From NCBI GenBank assembly GCA_947630045.1, contig CANRGC010000002.1, positions 82,691-146,690 on the forward strand: a DNA stretch of 64,000 nt, written 5' to 3'. Source of the DNA: Candidatus Gastranaerophilales bacterium. GTDB lineage: Bacteria > Cyanobacteriota > Vampirovibrionia > Gastranaerophilales > Gastranaerophilaceae. The notes beneath the pieces are model-generated. The model saw only the letters and a list, made by a program, of their open reading frames with translations, made no database searches and was not told where the DNA came from. Shown piece after piece: positions 8,466 through 18,142 of this stretch (position 1 is its first letter; every line of letters begins with the position of its first letter). The position numbers and the translations under genes are program-made.

Positions 8466-10748
8466 ATGCAAAACTATTCGGATAACCAAAAGACTTTCGA
8501 ATTAAAAAGTGTTAAAAGTACGGTTGTTGGGGAGAACAATTTTAAAAAAGAGGCAACACCTCCAATTCAGGGCGTTTCCGCTTACACGGGCGAAAAAGTG
8601 ATTAAAATGCCCACAGGCGCCGTTAATAACATTTCAATTATCAAAAAAGACGGCACAAAAGAAGAATACAACGTACAAAAAGTAGTTAATGCCGTTAAAA
8701 AATCTGCGGCAAGAATGCTTATCACTTTTACGGACCAAGAAATTGACCAAATTTGTCATCTTGTTAACTCAAAAGCAATTCAGATGAACACAAACGAAAT
8801 TCAAATTCTCGATATGCACAATATTGTCGAAAGTGTTTTGGAATCGGTAAATCCGAGAGTTGCTCAAAGCTACAGAAATTACAGAAACTATAAACAAGAC
8901 TTTGTTTCCATGCTTGATAAAGTTTATCAGGAATCACAAAAAATTATGTATATCGGGGACAAAGAAAACTCAAACTCTGACTCTGCGCTTGTTTCAACAA
9001 AACGTTCTCTCGTTTTCAATCAGTTAAATAAAGAACTTTACAAGAAATTCTTCTTAACCGTTGAAGACCTTCAGGCGATTAGAGAAGGTTATATCTATAT
9101 CCACGATATGTCTGCAAGACGTGACACAATGAACTGCTGTTTATTTGACGTTGCAAGCGTTTTAAAAGGCGGTTTTGAAATGGGGAACATTTGGTATAAC
9201 GAGCCAAAAACCTTGGATGTTGCGTTTGACGTTATAGGTGATATTGTTATGGCGGCTGCAAGCCAACAATACGGCGGTTTTACGGTTCCGGAAGTTGATA
9301 AAATTCTCGCTCCTTACGCCGAAAAAACATATACAAAAGAATTTGAAAGATATGTTTCTTTGGGGCTTCCTTTTGAAGTGGCTGACAGAGAAGCTACAAA
9401 AGATGTTCAAACAAACTTTGAACAAGGTTTTCAGGGTTGGGAATATAAATTTAACACGGTTGCTTCATCACGTGGAGATTATCCGTTCATCACCGTTACA
9501 ACAGGTCTTGGAACGGGAAAATACGAAAAAATGGCTTCTATCGCTATGTTGAAAACAAGAATGGGCGGGCAAGGCAAGAAAGAATGCAAAAAACCGGTCT
9601 TATTCCCTAAAATTGTTTTCTTATACGATGAAGAACTTCACTCGGAAGGAAAACCCAACTATGACGTATTTCAGGCAGGTATCGAATGTTCCAAAAAGGC
9701 AATGTATCCTGACTGGCTTTCATTAACGGGCGAAGGTTATGTCGCTTCAATTTATAAAAAATACAAAAGAGTTATTTCACCAATGGGCTGCCGTGCTTTC
9801 TTATCGCCATGGTTTGAAAGAGGCGGAATGAAACCGGCGGACGAAGACGACAAACCGATTTTCGTCGGCAGATTTAATATCGGTGCCGTAAGTTTGCACC
9901 TTCCCATGATTTATGCAAAAGCTAAAAAGGAATCAAAAGATTTTTATGAAGTTCTTGATTACTATATGGAATTAATCAGAAAAATTCATATCAGAACTTA
10001 TGAATATCTGGGCGAACTTAAAGCTTCCATTAACCCGCTTGCTTTTTGTGAAGGCGGATTTTACGGCGGACATTTAGGCTTCCATGACAAATTGAAACCG
10101 ATTTTGAAATCTGCAACGGCATCTTTCGGCATAACCGCATTGAACGAGCTCCAAGAACTTCATAACGGCAAATCTCTTGTGGAAGACGGACAATTTGCAC
10201 TTGAAGTTATGGAATATATAAACAAAAAAGTTGCTCAATACAAAGAAGAAGACGGCTATCTTTACGCAATTTACGGTACTCCGGCTGAATCTTTGTGCGG
10301 GCTTCAAATTGAACAATTCAGAAAAAAATACGGAATTGTTGAAAATGTTTCAGACAGAGGCTATGTTTCAAACAGTTTCCATTGCCATGTAACCGAAAAA
10401 ATTACGCCTATTCAAAAACAAGACCTTGAAAAAAGATTTTGGGATTTGTTAAACGGCGGCAAAATTCAATATGTAAAATATCCTATTTCATATAATACAA
10501 AAGCAATTGAAACTCTTGTTAAAAGAGCTATGGATATGGGATTTTATGAAGGGGTTAACCTTTCTCTTGCATATTGCGATGATTGCGGACATCAGGAACT
10601 TTCCATGGACGTTTGCCCGAAATGCGGCTCAAAGAATTTAACCAAAATCGACAGAATGAACGGTTATCTTTCATATTCAAGAGTTAAGGGCGACACAAGA
10701 TTAAACGAAGCAAAAATGGAAGAAATCAAAGACAGAGTTTCAATGTAA
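8466..10748 (+). CDS. nrdD: Anaerobic ribonucleoside-triphosphate reductase, class III
   Basis: This glycyl-radical enzyme reduces ribonucleoside triphosphates to deoxynucleotides without oxygen. I start it at ATG 8466 (760 residues) because GGGAG lies just upstream; the frame stays open to a TTG at 8451. Domains in order: an ATP-cone at roughly 45-140 (allosteric control), the reductase barrel with MNCCLFD and VLKGGFEMGN, a C-terminal zinc site CDDC...CPKC, and the radical loop RMNGYLSYS with the radical glycine at residue 733. nrdG follows after 23 bases and is the dedicated activator, so the two form an operon. Everything needed for catalysis appears intact. Confidence 0.96.
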   Translation: MQNYSDNQKTFELKSVKSTVVGENNFKKEATPPIQGVSAYTGEKVIKMPTGAVNNISIIKKDGTKEEYNVQKVVNAVKKSAARMLITFTDQEIDQICHLVNSKAIQMNTNEIQILDMHNIVESVLESVNPRVAQSYRNYRNYKQDFVSMLDKVYQESQKIMYIGDKENSNSDSALVSTKRSLVFNQLNKELYKKFFLTVEDLQAIREGYIYIHDMSARRDTMNCCLFDVASVLKGGFEMGNIWYNEPKTLDVAFDVIGDIVMAAASQQYGGFTVPEVDKILAPYAEKTYTKEFERYVSLGLPFEVADREATKDVQTNFEQGFQGWEYKFNTVASSRGDYPFITVTTGLGTGKYEKMASIAMLKTRMGGQGKKECKKPVLFPKIVFLYDEELHSEGKPNYDVFQAGIECSKKAMYPDWLSLTGEGYVASIYKKYKRVISPMGCRAFLSPWFERGGMKPADEDDKPIFVGRFNIGAVSLHLPMIYAKAKKESKDFYEVLDYYMELIRKIHIRTYEYLGELKASINPLAFCEGGFYGGHLGFHDKLKPILKSATASFGITALNELQELHNGKSLVEDGQFALEVMEYINKKVAQYKEEDGYLYAIYGTPAESLCGLQIEQFRKKYGIVENVSDRGYVSNSFHCHVTEKITPIQKQDLEKRFWDLLNGGKIQYVKYPISYNTKAIETLVKRAMDMGFYEGVNLSLAYCDDCGHQELSMDVCPKCGSKNLTKIDRMNGYLSYSRVKGDTRLNEAKMEEIKDRVSM

Positions 10749-10771
10749 TTTTTGTATTGCTTTGAGGAAAA

Positions 10772-11293
10772 ATGAACTATCACAATATTACAAAAGACGA
10801 TATGCTTAATGGCGAAGGTTTGAGGGTAGTTTTGTGGGTAGCAGGCTGCACTCACCATTGCCATAATTGTCATAACCCTATTACATGGGATATTACGGGC
10901 GGGCTTGAATTTGACAAAGCCGCTGAAGACGAGCTTTTTGAAGCGTTAAATAAAAAACACATTTCAGGAATAACGTTTTCGGGCGGTGACCCCCTTCATC
11001 CTTTTAACAGAGAGGAAGTCGCAAGGCTGATTAAAAAAGTTCGTGAAACCTTGCCGGATAAGACAATCTGGCTTTATACAGGCTATCTTTACGAAGAAGT
11101 TAAAGACTTTGAGGGAATGCCTTACCTCGATGTTTTAATTGACGGCGAATTTGTCGAAAGCCTTAAAGACGAAAGACTTCACTGGGTTGGTTCTTCAAAT
11201 CAACGGATAATTGATGTTCAAAAAACTTTGAAGTCGGGCGAAATTGCGATATATGACGATAACTCTCATCTTTCCCTGACGGGCGCAATCTAG
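10772..11293 (+). CDS. nrdG: Anaerobic ribonucleotide reductase activating protein
   Basis: This radical SAM enzyme uses a 4Fe-4S cluster and S-adenosylmethionine to put the glycyl radical on NrdD. The 173 residues carry the cluster motif CTHHCHNC (C26, C30, C33), then ITFSGGDPLHP for SAM binding and a KTIWLYTGY strand. N-terminal GEGLRVVLWVAGC is typical of NrdG. It follows nrdD in one operon. Its last four bases overlap the end of the convergent mannosidase gene. Confidence 0.96.
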   Translation: MNYHNITKDDMLNGEGLRVVLWVAGCTHHCHNCHNPITWDITGGLEFDKAAEDELFEALNKKHISGITFSGGDPLHPFNREEVARLIKKVRETLPDKTIWLYTGYLYEEVKDFEGMPYLDVLIDGEFVESLKDERLHWVGSSNQRIIDVQKTLKSGEIAIYDDNSHLSLTGAI

Positions 11294-13503
11294 AAAAATA
11301 AAGGTTTTTTGTCAGATATTCCGATGAATTCTTTACCTTTTTTGTTTAAAATAAAGGTTTTGTTTTTGGCTTTAAATTCACCCAAAATGCCCAAAAACGG
11401 ATTGCAGAAATTTTGTGCAACACCTTCCAAATTTTCATTGAACGCAAGGGCAAACCTAAAGTGATTATGCCCCAAACATTGCATATGGGGGCATTCAATC
11501 GGCGGGCCGGCGGGAACTTTTCTTGCACTGTTCTTTGGGTTTGAAATTATCCCCACGCTTCTTAAAAGACATATTCTGATTGAATTTTTATAAATTTCAT
11601 ATTCATTTAACCCTTCAGTTATAATTCCCACACCGTTTGCAAGAACATATTTTTGCATGGGGTATGAATTTGTCTTTAATTCTTCTCTTTTTTTGGGCGG
11701 CATGTTTTCAAAAAGAAGATAATCGGGGTCATGTTCTCTTTCAATTGTTCCAATCGGGTTTTTGGCAAGCGTTTTATATATTAAAGATTTTGTATTAAAT
11801 GAAACTTGCAATTTTCTGTTTTTCTTTTTGTTGACAAAATCAGCTTCAATTTCGAAAAATTCCGATTTATTTGTCAGAGAAAAAACAAGTTTTATATTTT
11901 CTTCAAATTTAATTTCAAGCGAAGATTTAATTTTGCCGTTCGTTTTTACTTTGCTTGATTTTATTTTTAGGGTTTTAGGGTAATCAAGCGGGGCAAAATT
12001 ATAGCTGTCACCCCCGTCCGGAGTGGATAAAAGCTCTATAAAATCGGAATATAAAGTGTTTGTTTTTTTATCAAAAAGATAAATTTTTGAATTTAAAACA
12101 TAAAGTTTTAAAAATTTGTTTTCGATAAAATCACATCCGACAACCACCTCTTTTTTTATTGGTTTTAATTTAAAATTTTTGAATGAAAAGGGTGAAATCG
12201 GGTCAACTTCAATCAAATATTCATAAAACTTATGAAAGTCTTCCGTCATGGGGTTTTGGTTCAAATTGTATGAAATTTCATCCGAAACGCCGAAAAACTC
12301 TCCTATTTTTTGGGCATTTTTGAGTTTTTTGTCCGTTACAACTTTTAAAGCCCCGCTTTGAACGTGGTTTGAAAAATTGAAAACCCCGATATAATCGTTA
12401 TTTTCAACAAACAGATTTTCTTTTTTGAAATCTTTTATCAAATATCCCAAAACGGTTTTTGTAAGTTCATTTACGGAATTTTGCCTTTGGCGAACCTGAG
12501 AGTGGACAAAATCGAGCGAACAGCCGTAAATTGAGTCATGAGCGTGGTTTTTAATAAGTTCAATTGTTGCAGCTTCAAGCTCACGTTCATATTTTCCCTT
12601 CATAAAATAATCAAAAACTTGCGCCCTGTTAAATAAATTCCATTCCAGCCTTGAGTTTTCCGCTTTTTCCGGCGTTCTTGCCGAATAAACTCCTGATAAA
12701 ATGTAAGTTTCAGAGTTGTCCAGAAATTCTCCTTCGTAATTTTCTTTTGAAAAATCGGCGCAATTAAGGTATTCAAAGGGGTTTGAAAGAATAATTTCAT
12801 AGTTTTTGAGTTTCAAATTAATTTTTTCTATTTGTTCAAAAACATTTTCAATAACTCCGAGATGATCCCCCCCGATTGGCAAAAGAAGGATGTTTCCTGA
12901 TTTTTCATTAATTTTATCTAAAGTTTTTTCTATAATTTCAGATTTTTTTTCAATGCTCAAATTTGAGTGAAAAACGTCATGATAATATCCCCAAACAAGG
13001 CGGGTTGTTTTAATTCCGTTTGCAATAAAGTCTGAAGGTAAAACAGACACCCCACGCCAGATAATTGCATTTTGAATTTTAAAATGTTTTAAAACTTCAA
13101 ATATACTTTTTGAATGACCGAAAGTGTCTGAAAGATAGCCTATAAAATTGTCTTCTTTGAATTTTTTTGAAATCTTGAGCCCGATTTCAAGATTTTTAAC
13201 TAAAGAAGCCCCCGAAATTAAAAAGCTGTCTACAGAAGCAAAAAATGGGCCTATAAATAATTTTTTTTCTTTAATTAATTTTTTTATGACCTTTTCTTTT
13301 TCGGGTCTGAATTTTAAATAATTCAAAAGGGCGTAAACTTGTCCGTCAAAATAAAAAAAAGGAATTTTACCCGATGAAAGCAGGTTTAAAATTTCATCCG
13401 TAATTTTGACAAGCCTTACATTAAAACTGTCGGAAGTTCTGTACCATTCGGGGTCCCAATGCGTGTGAAGATAAGCTATTACGGGCTTTTTGTTATTTTT
13501 CAA
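11290..13503 (-). CDS. Glycoside hydrolase family 38 alpha-mannosidase
   Basis: This 737-residue protein should hydrolyse alpha-mannosides, either from host or diet glycans or from mannosylglycerate-type compounds. The N-terminal catalytic barrel has HTHWDPEWY at residues 13-21 (zinc ligands H and D) and GYLSDTFGHS near 122-131, whose aspartate is the expected nucleophile. NHAHDSIYGCS near 320 supplies the third zinc-site motif. The rest is the family's beta-sandwich region. No signal peptide is visible, so the enzyme is cytoplasmic and probably acts on imported sugars. It stands alone on the minus strand, facing nrdG. The exact substrate cannot be read from sequence; MngB-like 2-O-mannosylglycerate hydrolase is one option. 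Confidence 0.88.
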   Translation of the reverse strand: MKNNKKPVIAYLHTHWDPEWYRTSDSFNVRLVKITDEILNLLSSGKIPFFYFDGQVYALLNYLKFRPEKEKVIKKLIKEKKLFIGPFFASVDSFLISGASLVKNLEIGLKISKKFKEDNFIGYLSDTFGHSKSIFEVLKHFKIQNAIIWRGVSVLPSDFIANGIKTTRLVWGYYHDVFHSNLSIEKKSEIIEKTLDKINEKSGNILLLPIGGDHLGVIENVFEQIEKINLKLKNYEIILSNPFEYLNCADFSKENYEGEFLDNSETYILSGVYSARTPEKAENSRLEWNLFNRAQVFDYFMKGKYERELEAATIELIKNHAHDSIYGCSLDFVHSQVRQRQNSVNELTKTVLGYLIKDFKKENLFVENNDYIGVFNFSNHVQSGALKVVTDKKLKNAQKIGEFFGVSDEISYNLNQNPMTEDFHKFYEYLIEVDPISPFSFKNFKLKPIKKEVVVGCDFIENKFLKLYVLNSKIYLFDKKTNTLYSDFIELLSTPDGGDSYNFAPLDYPKTLKIKSSKVKTNGKIKSSLEIKFEENIKLVFSLTNKSEFFEIEADFVNKKKNRKLQVSFNTKSLIYKTLAKNPIGTIEREHDPDYLLFENMPPKKREELKTNSYPMQKYVLANGVGIITEGLNEYEIYKNSIRICLLRSVGIISNPKNSARKVPAGPPIECPHMQCLGHNHFRFALAFNENLEGVAQNFCNPFLGILGEFKAKNKTFILNKKGKEFIGISDKKPLFF

Positions 13504-13651
13504 GATTTTCCCTTTTAAATAATACTTTTAGCTTATTTTATCATATTTTTTGCCCACAATCCATTTTTTAGATGAGTTTTAAAAAGATGAAATTGTTATA
13601 CTTAATGTTGTTGATAATACTTCCCCAATTTGTTTGTAAAAAGAGAAATTA

Positions 13652-13906
13652 ATGACGAAAAAAATTCTTAAAAACATTGAAAATGAAATTGAAAAGTGTA
13701 AAAGGCAATTAAAGGACCTTGAGCCTTTGATATATGATAATGCGGGTGTTGCAGAAAATTACAATCGTCTTCTTGTCAAAAAAGCCATTCTTGTCGATAA
13801 ATATAAAAAAATTCTTTTTAAAAAGCCAACTTTATCTAAAATTCTAAATCTTTTAAAATTTAAAAAAGGTCCGAAACTTATTTGTGACTATTTTCCAAAT
13901 ACATAA
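13652..13906 (+). CDS. Small basic coiled-coil protein, unknown
   Basis: An 84-residue, lysine-rich protein. Residues 5-55 have a heptad-like pattern (ILKNIENEIEKCKRQLKDLE) that predicts a helical hairpin or coiled coil. The tail ends in basic and hydrophobic residues. I see no known domain, signal or membrane segment. A purine-rich AAGAGAAA sits just before the ATG and could bind ribosomes. It lies between the divergent mannosidase and a phosphoribosyltransferase-like gene. Codon choice resembles its neighbours, so I take it as a real gene. Confidence 0.55.
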   Translation: MTKKILKNIENEIEKCKRQLKDLEPLIYDNAGVAENYNRLLVKKAILVDKYKKILFKKPTLSKILNLLKFKKGPKLICDYFPNT

Positions 13907-13971
13907 AACAGGCAAATAAAATTTTGCAGGGGTTTTATCTTGAATGTATTATAATATTCAGATAGTCCCCT

Positions 13972-14829
13972 ATGTTAATAAATAGAATAACTTATAACCC
14001 AAATTTTAATTATCCGAAGATAAATTTTTGCGGGCGGTTTTTTCGCCACAAGCCTTTAGATAAGGATGTTTTTGAGAAAAACACCAATATAAATCTTAGC
14101 CAAACAAGTGATACAAATGTTCCTTTCGGAGTTGACCGAGAATTAAAAACAAAGACTGACATTAATCTCGACAATATTCCTCAAGTTTCGGGGCGCACCA
14201 CAGACATTGCCCATGACACCGTAAAGGTTGCAAAATTAATGAAAGTAATGCTTGATTCAACTTACGGAAAGGGAAATTATACTTTTGTTTCAATAGGCAC
14301 AAGCCCCGCAGGAGTCGGAAAGGCGCTTGAACTTATGGGCGAAGATGTAAGATATTTGCCGATTTCCAGCCTTGCATATATGGATAAATCCGATGTTATG
14401 AAATATGGTGATATTGAAAAACACCCCGAATATAAAAACTTTTTACATTCAATCGGAATTTCAAAAAAAGAGATAAATAATGGCAAAAAAGATTTTGTTT
14501 TTTGTGATTATACATTTAGCGGAAAAACTCTGAAAATTTTGGAAAATATGGCAAGAAAAGCCGGTTTAAGAGAAGATAAAGCCCATTTTATTTCCATGAA
14601 CAATTCCCTCTTGGAGTTTTTTCAAAATGAGAGACAAAGAAAACCGTTAAATGAATATTTTGAAGAATATTGTCTTTCGCAGGTTATGGAAGATTATGCG
14701 GGAATACCCCATGTTGATTACAATGAAACAAAAAATATCGACAGCATAATAAAAAAATGGGAAAAGTCAAAACTCGATAAAAAATTTGAACTTCTCTTGC
14801 AATATTTTATTCACGATGACGAAATATAA
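13972..14829 (+). CDS. FxGR-tagged phosphoribosyltransferase-like protein
   Basis: A 285-residue protein with two parts. Residues 1-25 are Asn and Tyr rich and contain INFCGR (17-22), the short tag shared by other proteins of this window. From about residue 75 the sequence resembles the type I phosphoribosyltransferase fold: a strand FVSIGTSPAGVGKALE, and later DFVFCDYTFSGKTL, which fits the PRPP-binding loop (acidic pair, then S/T-G-K-T). The usual D-D/E pair is C-D here, so PRPP transfer is uncertain. No neighbour indicates a nucleobase substrate. It might act on another ligand or only bind one. Fold call moderate, activity unknown. Confidence 0.55.
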   Translation: MLINRITYNPNFNYPKINFCGRFFRHKPLDKDVFEKNTNINLSQTSDTNVPFGVDRELKTKTDINLDNIPQVSGRTTDIAHDTVKVAKLMKVMLDSTYGKGNYTFVSIGTSPAGVGKALELMGEDVRYLPISSLAYMDKSDVMKYGDIEKHPEYKNFLHSIGISKKEINNGKKDFVFCDYTFSGKTLKILENMARKAGLREDKAHFISMNNSLLEFFQNERQRKPLNEYFEEYCLSQVMEDYAGIPHVDYNETKNIDSIIKKWEKSKLDKKFELLLQYFIHDDEI

Positions 14830-14901
14830 ACCAAATTAACAAAATAGCCCAAAATTTTATTATGTGATATGATTTAAAAAAGGTTTTCAGGGAAATTTTG
14901 T

Positions 14902-15828
14902 ATGCCAAGAAAAAAAGAAGTTGAGATAGTTTTAGATGTTGAAACCACGGGGCTTGATTATACTAAAGAAAAAATTATTGAATTTGCGGGAGTCAGGCTT
15001 GAAAACGGAAAAATTACAGACTGTTTTGAAACCCTTGTAAATCCGCACCAGAAAATAAGAAAATCTTCAATGGCAGTTCATGGAATTACTGATGAAATGC
15101 TCCAAAATGCGCCTGATGAAGAAGAAATCTTCCCCAAAATTTTTGAATTTATAGGCGAAAACCCGATTGTTGCCCATAATGCAATTTTTGATTACAGTTT
15201 TTTAAACAGAACCTCAAAAAGGCTTTTTAATAAACCCTTTGAAAACAGATATATAGACAGCCAATTTATGTTTAAAGAGGTTTACCCCCATCTTGAGTCT
15301 TGCGGGCTTGATCAGCTTATGAACATTTTTAATGTGGAGTTTTCGACACGCCACCGTGCAATGGCTGACGCCGAGGGGCTTGCAAAGGCTTATCCGAAAC
15401 TTAAAAAAATGTATTTTGAAAAGTATAACTGGCAATTAAGCCAAATTGAAAATGTTGAATATTTGTTTGAAAGATTTTTAAGGCTTCAATCAACAATCTC
15501 GATTTTACAATCTGAAATTCAAGACTTGAAATCTATTTTCAGAATTTATTTTGAAAAAGGCGGGGCGCCAATTACGGCAAATTCAGGCGAAACAATGGCA
15601 TATAACACAAAAAAATCTTTCGCATATGATTTTGAACAGGTAAAAGACGCCTTAAATGAAATCGGCGTGTTGGAAAAGGCGGTAAGACTAAATAATGTAT
15701 TTATAGATAAGCTCGTTTTGTCTTCCACGGTGGATGATGAAATTAAAGACAGAATTAAATCCGCAAGGTGCGAGATTTCCGAAAACAAAGTGTTTAACGT
15801 TATTAAACCCGAATGCAAGAAAAATTAA
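14902..15828 (+). CDS. DnaQ-like 3'-5' exonuclease with C-terminal extension
   Basis: This 308-residue protein has a DEDDh exonuclease domain in residues 7-175. The motifs are VLDVETTGLD (D12, E14), VAHNAIFDYSFL, and RHRAMADAEGLAKAY with the catalytic His and Asp. That is the proofreading fold of DNA polymerase III epsilon. About 125 residues follow that I cannot assign; they are helical. The protein could be a polymerase-associated proofreader or a stand-alone nuclease. A tRNA-Gly lies just downstream on the same strand. Confidence 0.85.
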   Translation: MPRKKEVEIVLDVETTGLDYTKEKIIEFAGVRLENGKITDCFETLVNPHQKIRKSSMAVHGITDEMLQNAPDEEEIFPKIFEFIGENPIVAHNAIFDYSFLNRTSKRLFNKPFENRYIDSQFMFKEVYPHLESCGLDQLMNIFNVEFSTRHRAMADAEGLAKAYPKLKKMYFEKYNWQLSQIENVEYLFERFLRLQSTISILQSEIQDLKSIFRIYFEKGGAPITANSGETMAYNTKKSFAYDFEQVKDALNEIGVLEKAVRLNNVFIDKLVLSSTVDDEIKDRIKSARCEISENKVFNVIKPECKKN

Positions 15829-15855
15829 TAAGTGTTTTATTAAATAATTTTTTTG

Positions 15856-15861
15856 TATAAT
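15856..15861 (+). promoter_or_regulatory. -10 box of the tRNA-Gly promoter
   Basis: A perfect TATAAT lies 12 bases before the first base of tRNA-Gly, the expected distance for a start a few bases upstream of the mature 5' end. The -35 region is weak. The terminal part of the upstream exonuclease gene is close, so co-transcription is also possible. Confidence 0.45.
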
Positions 15862-15873
15862 ATTAGAATATCT

Positions 15874-15945
15874 GCGGGCGTAATTCAGTGGTAGAATGCA
15901 ACCTTCCCAAGGTTGACGCCGAGGGTTCGAGTCCCTTCGCCCGCT
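15874..15945 (+). tRNA. tRNA-Gly (CCC)
   Basis: A full cloverleaf can be drawn. The acceptor GCGGGCG pairs with CGCCCGC at 15938-15944. The anticodon stem CAACC/GGTTG encloses the loop TTCCCAA, giving anticodon CCC. The T-loop is GTTCGAG. The CCA end is not encoded. Discriminator base is T. Confidence 0.95.
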
Positions 15946-16016
15946 TTTAATTTTATATTTTAAAACGGCAACAAATCTGTTTTACGGGTTTTATTTTCAT
16001 TGTAAAAGGAAATAAA

Positions 16017-16601
16017 ATGAAAATACATCCGATTTCATTCGGGCAAAAAACCCCATTAACAAAATGTCATATAAGGGACAATGTAAACAATAAATTTGTG
16101 CCCGCAACTTTTTATGAGATTGATTGCGGGTGTGAAAACGAAATTGATGAACTGAAAAAATCTATAGAAGGCTGGAGATTTAGCGGCGCAATTTTGCAAA
16201 ATATGCAAAAAGAACACGATAAAGTTCAAAATTCAATCAATTTTAATAATAAGACATTTTATGAAATGGAAACCGACGACAAAGAAGTTGTGGGAATTTG
16301 TCAGATAAGAAAGTTTCCGCCCGAGTTAATTTTGGAATATATAGAAACGAAAGGTGATGAAAAATATAAATATGTCGGGCAAACGATGATGGCTTCCCTC
16401 GGCAATGTTGCACGCCATGAAAAATTAAAAAAAATTTATATACCGGTGCCCATATTAACCGCCAGAAGTTTTTATGTCGACAAATGCGGGTTTAAGCGTG
16501 CAAGCGGAAACGGGCTTGCTATGAAGACAGGCGCTTCTTATAATATGCAAAAAAAGACTGAAGCCAAAGTTAATCACCCTATTATAGATTTAATGGGCTA
16601 A
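16017..16601 (+). CDS. FGxK-tagged GNAT-like protein (paralogue 1)
   Basis: This 194-residue protein begins MKIHPISFGQK, so F8-G9-Q10-K11 sits almost at the N-terminus. The rest resembles a GNAT acetyltransferase: VGICQIRKFPPELILEYIET (strands 4-5), KYVGQTMMASLGNVARHEKL (acetyl-CoA-binding loop and helix), IYIPVPILTARSFYVDKCGF (the arm near the end). The loop is not the canonical Q/R-x-x-G-x-G/A, so acetyl-CoA use is unproven. The gene at 32966 is a paralogue with the same start and similar opening. No neighbour suggests a substrate. Confidence 0.6.
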   Translation: MKIHPISFGQKTPLTKCHIRDNVNNKFVPATFYEIDCGCENEIDELKKSIEGWRFSGAILQNMQKEHDKVQNSINFNNKTFYEMETDDKEVVGICQIRKFPPELILEYIETKGDEKYKYVGQTMMASLGNVARHEKLKKIYIPVPILTARSFYVDKCGFKRASGNGLAMKTGASYNMQKKTEAKVNHPIIDLMG

Positions 16602-17212
16602 AAGCAACACAAACGAATGTTTTGGCTTTACTTTATATCCAAGAGATATAAAGGGTGATAAAAAAACTGTAAAATCTATAAATAAATTACTAAAATGTGC
16701 AAATCGAACTCAATTAGGTTTAATATACGATATTATAAGTAATATTCTTGATATTACAGCAATTAAATAATTACAAGATTAGCTAAAACATTTTTATTAG
16801 CAGAAAAGAACCCATTTCACTTTCTGTTACAAAATAACAGGGCTAAGAATTACACTAAAAAAGAGCCTCAAATTGAAGCTCATTTTAAAAACTGGGGCTG
16901 GTAATGTGTTATTATTAGAACCCCTTAATATACTTTATCATATTGCAACATCAAACGAACATCAATACATAGAAGATTCTTTATTAAAATTTGTTGCATA
17001 GAAAAACGGCTTGCCCGAATTAACGAGCAAACCGAACAACATGAAAACAGTCAGCACTTATTCTTGAAATAAATGCTGTTCTTCCCCTCTCCTCTTTACC
17101 AAGCCTGCAAGAACTTTTTTATTAGCACCGAAAACAAAACTGCCTTTATATTTTTCTTCAGGAGTTTTAGCATTAGCATTATAATAAATATATTTTATCT
17201 TTAGAAAAATTA
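16602..17212. other. Non-coding stretch with decayed coding remnants
   Basis: No intact gene lies in these 611 bases. Three short open stretches look like coding remnants. A plus-strand frame ends at 16770 (INKLLKCANRTQLGLIYDII), similar to the end of small XRE-type regulators but lacking a start. A plus frame at 16873-17001 starts with TTG and gives 42 residues (LKTGAGNVLLLEPLNILYHI). A minus frame at 17058-17216 has no start (NANAKTPEEKYKGSFVFGAN). The pieces point in different directions, as expected of a degraded mobile element that leads into the fragment at 17177. Confidence 0.45.
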
Positions 17213-18142
17213 TTGGCTAATGCAGAATATTCAGGAGAAAAAGAAAATAAAAAAAAGGATAAAAAGCCTTATGTTGCAAAATATCATTATTTTAAAACTA
17301 ATGTAAAAATAGGAAATAAAACATATCAGATTATTTTTGATACGGAAGAATATAATAATCCGCAGAGTGCGACTACATCAATTCCTGTAGTTTCAAAAGA
17401 ACACCCTGCCGATAATAAAAAACTTCCGACAGCACAATACGTAAATCGTATCTTAAAACCTCTGTCGGAAGATACTAATAGTATAACAAATTCTGATAGC
17501 AATTTCAACCCTAAAACCGTACATCTTTACAATATAACTGAACTTAAACCTTCTAAAATTCATTATCAAACTGATAACAAAAAATCTGCGTTAGATTATA
17601 ACTACATTACAAATCAAGTAACAGGCGAAAAGATTAAAATTGAAATGAATGAAGATATTAAGGTCGATAAAATCGAACCGCAAGAAATATCTTCTGAATT
17701 GCCGTTTAAAGTTTCTCAAAAACCTTCTGATAATAAGAAAAGTTTAATTAAAAGTCTTGGTCTTGGCAAAGGCAAATTTATAAATGCAGTCAATAACAAT
17801 ACTGGCGAAACGGCAAAAATAAATGATAAGACAATAGAAAAATCATTATCAAATATAAGTGTAAAAAGTGTATATTATAATGATTTTTGCAATATTGTTT
17901 TAAATGTAGAAAATTTATTTAAGAGTTCTCAAAAGATATTAAGTTATAACGATACAAAGAAAAATACAGACACAAAAATTGCAAGATACGCAAATATTGC
18001 ACACATTAACAATAAAGACTATTTACTTGAATTTGTTTTAAAAAATAATGGTGAAGTTAAATTATATTCAATAAATGTTTTAAACAATAGAAAACAGTAT
18101 CGAGAAAACGCTTCGAGCAAAAACCTATGCTACAACCTTTGA
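17177..18142 (+). pseudogene. Fragment of phage-type polyvalent protein with BECR-like nuclease domains
   Basis: The frame is open from 17177 but has no proper start; the first start-like codon is TTG at 17213, inside conserved sequence. The opening LEKLLANAEYSG, then YHYFKTNVKIGNKTYQIIFD, matches the start of BECR-fold (barnase-EndoU-ColicinE5-RelE) domains carried on large polyvalent proteins of phages and conjugative elements. A second similar unit lies near the end (LFKSSQKILSYNDTKK, then YLLEFVLKNNGEVKLYSINV). The N-terminal part of the parent protein is missing. The 3' end overlaps the next gene by 16 bases in another frame, so a frameshift may have split one gene into two. Assignment is by eye. 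Confidence 0.5.
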
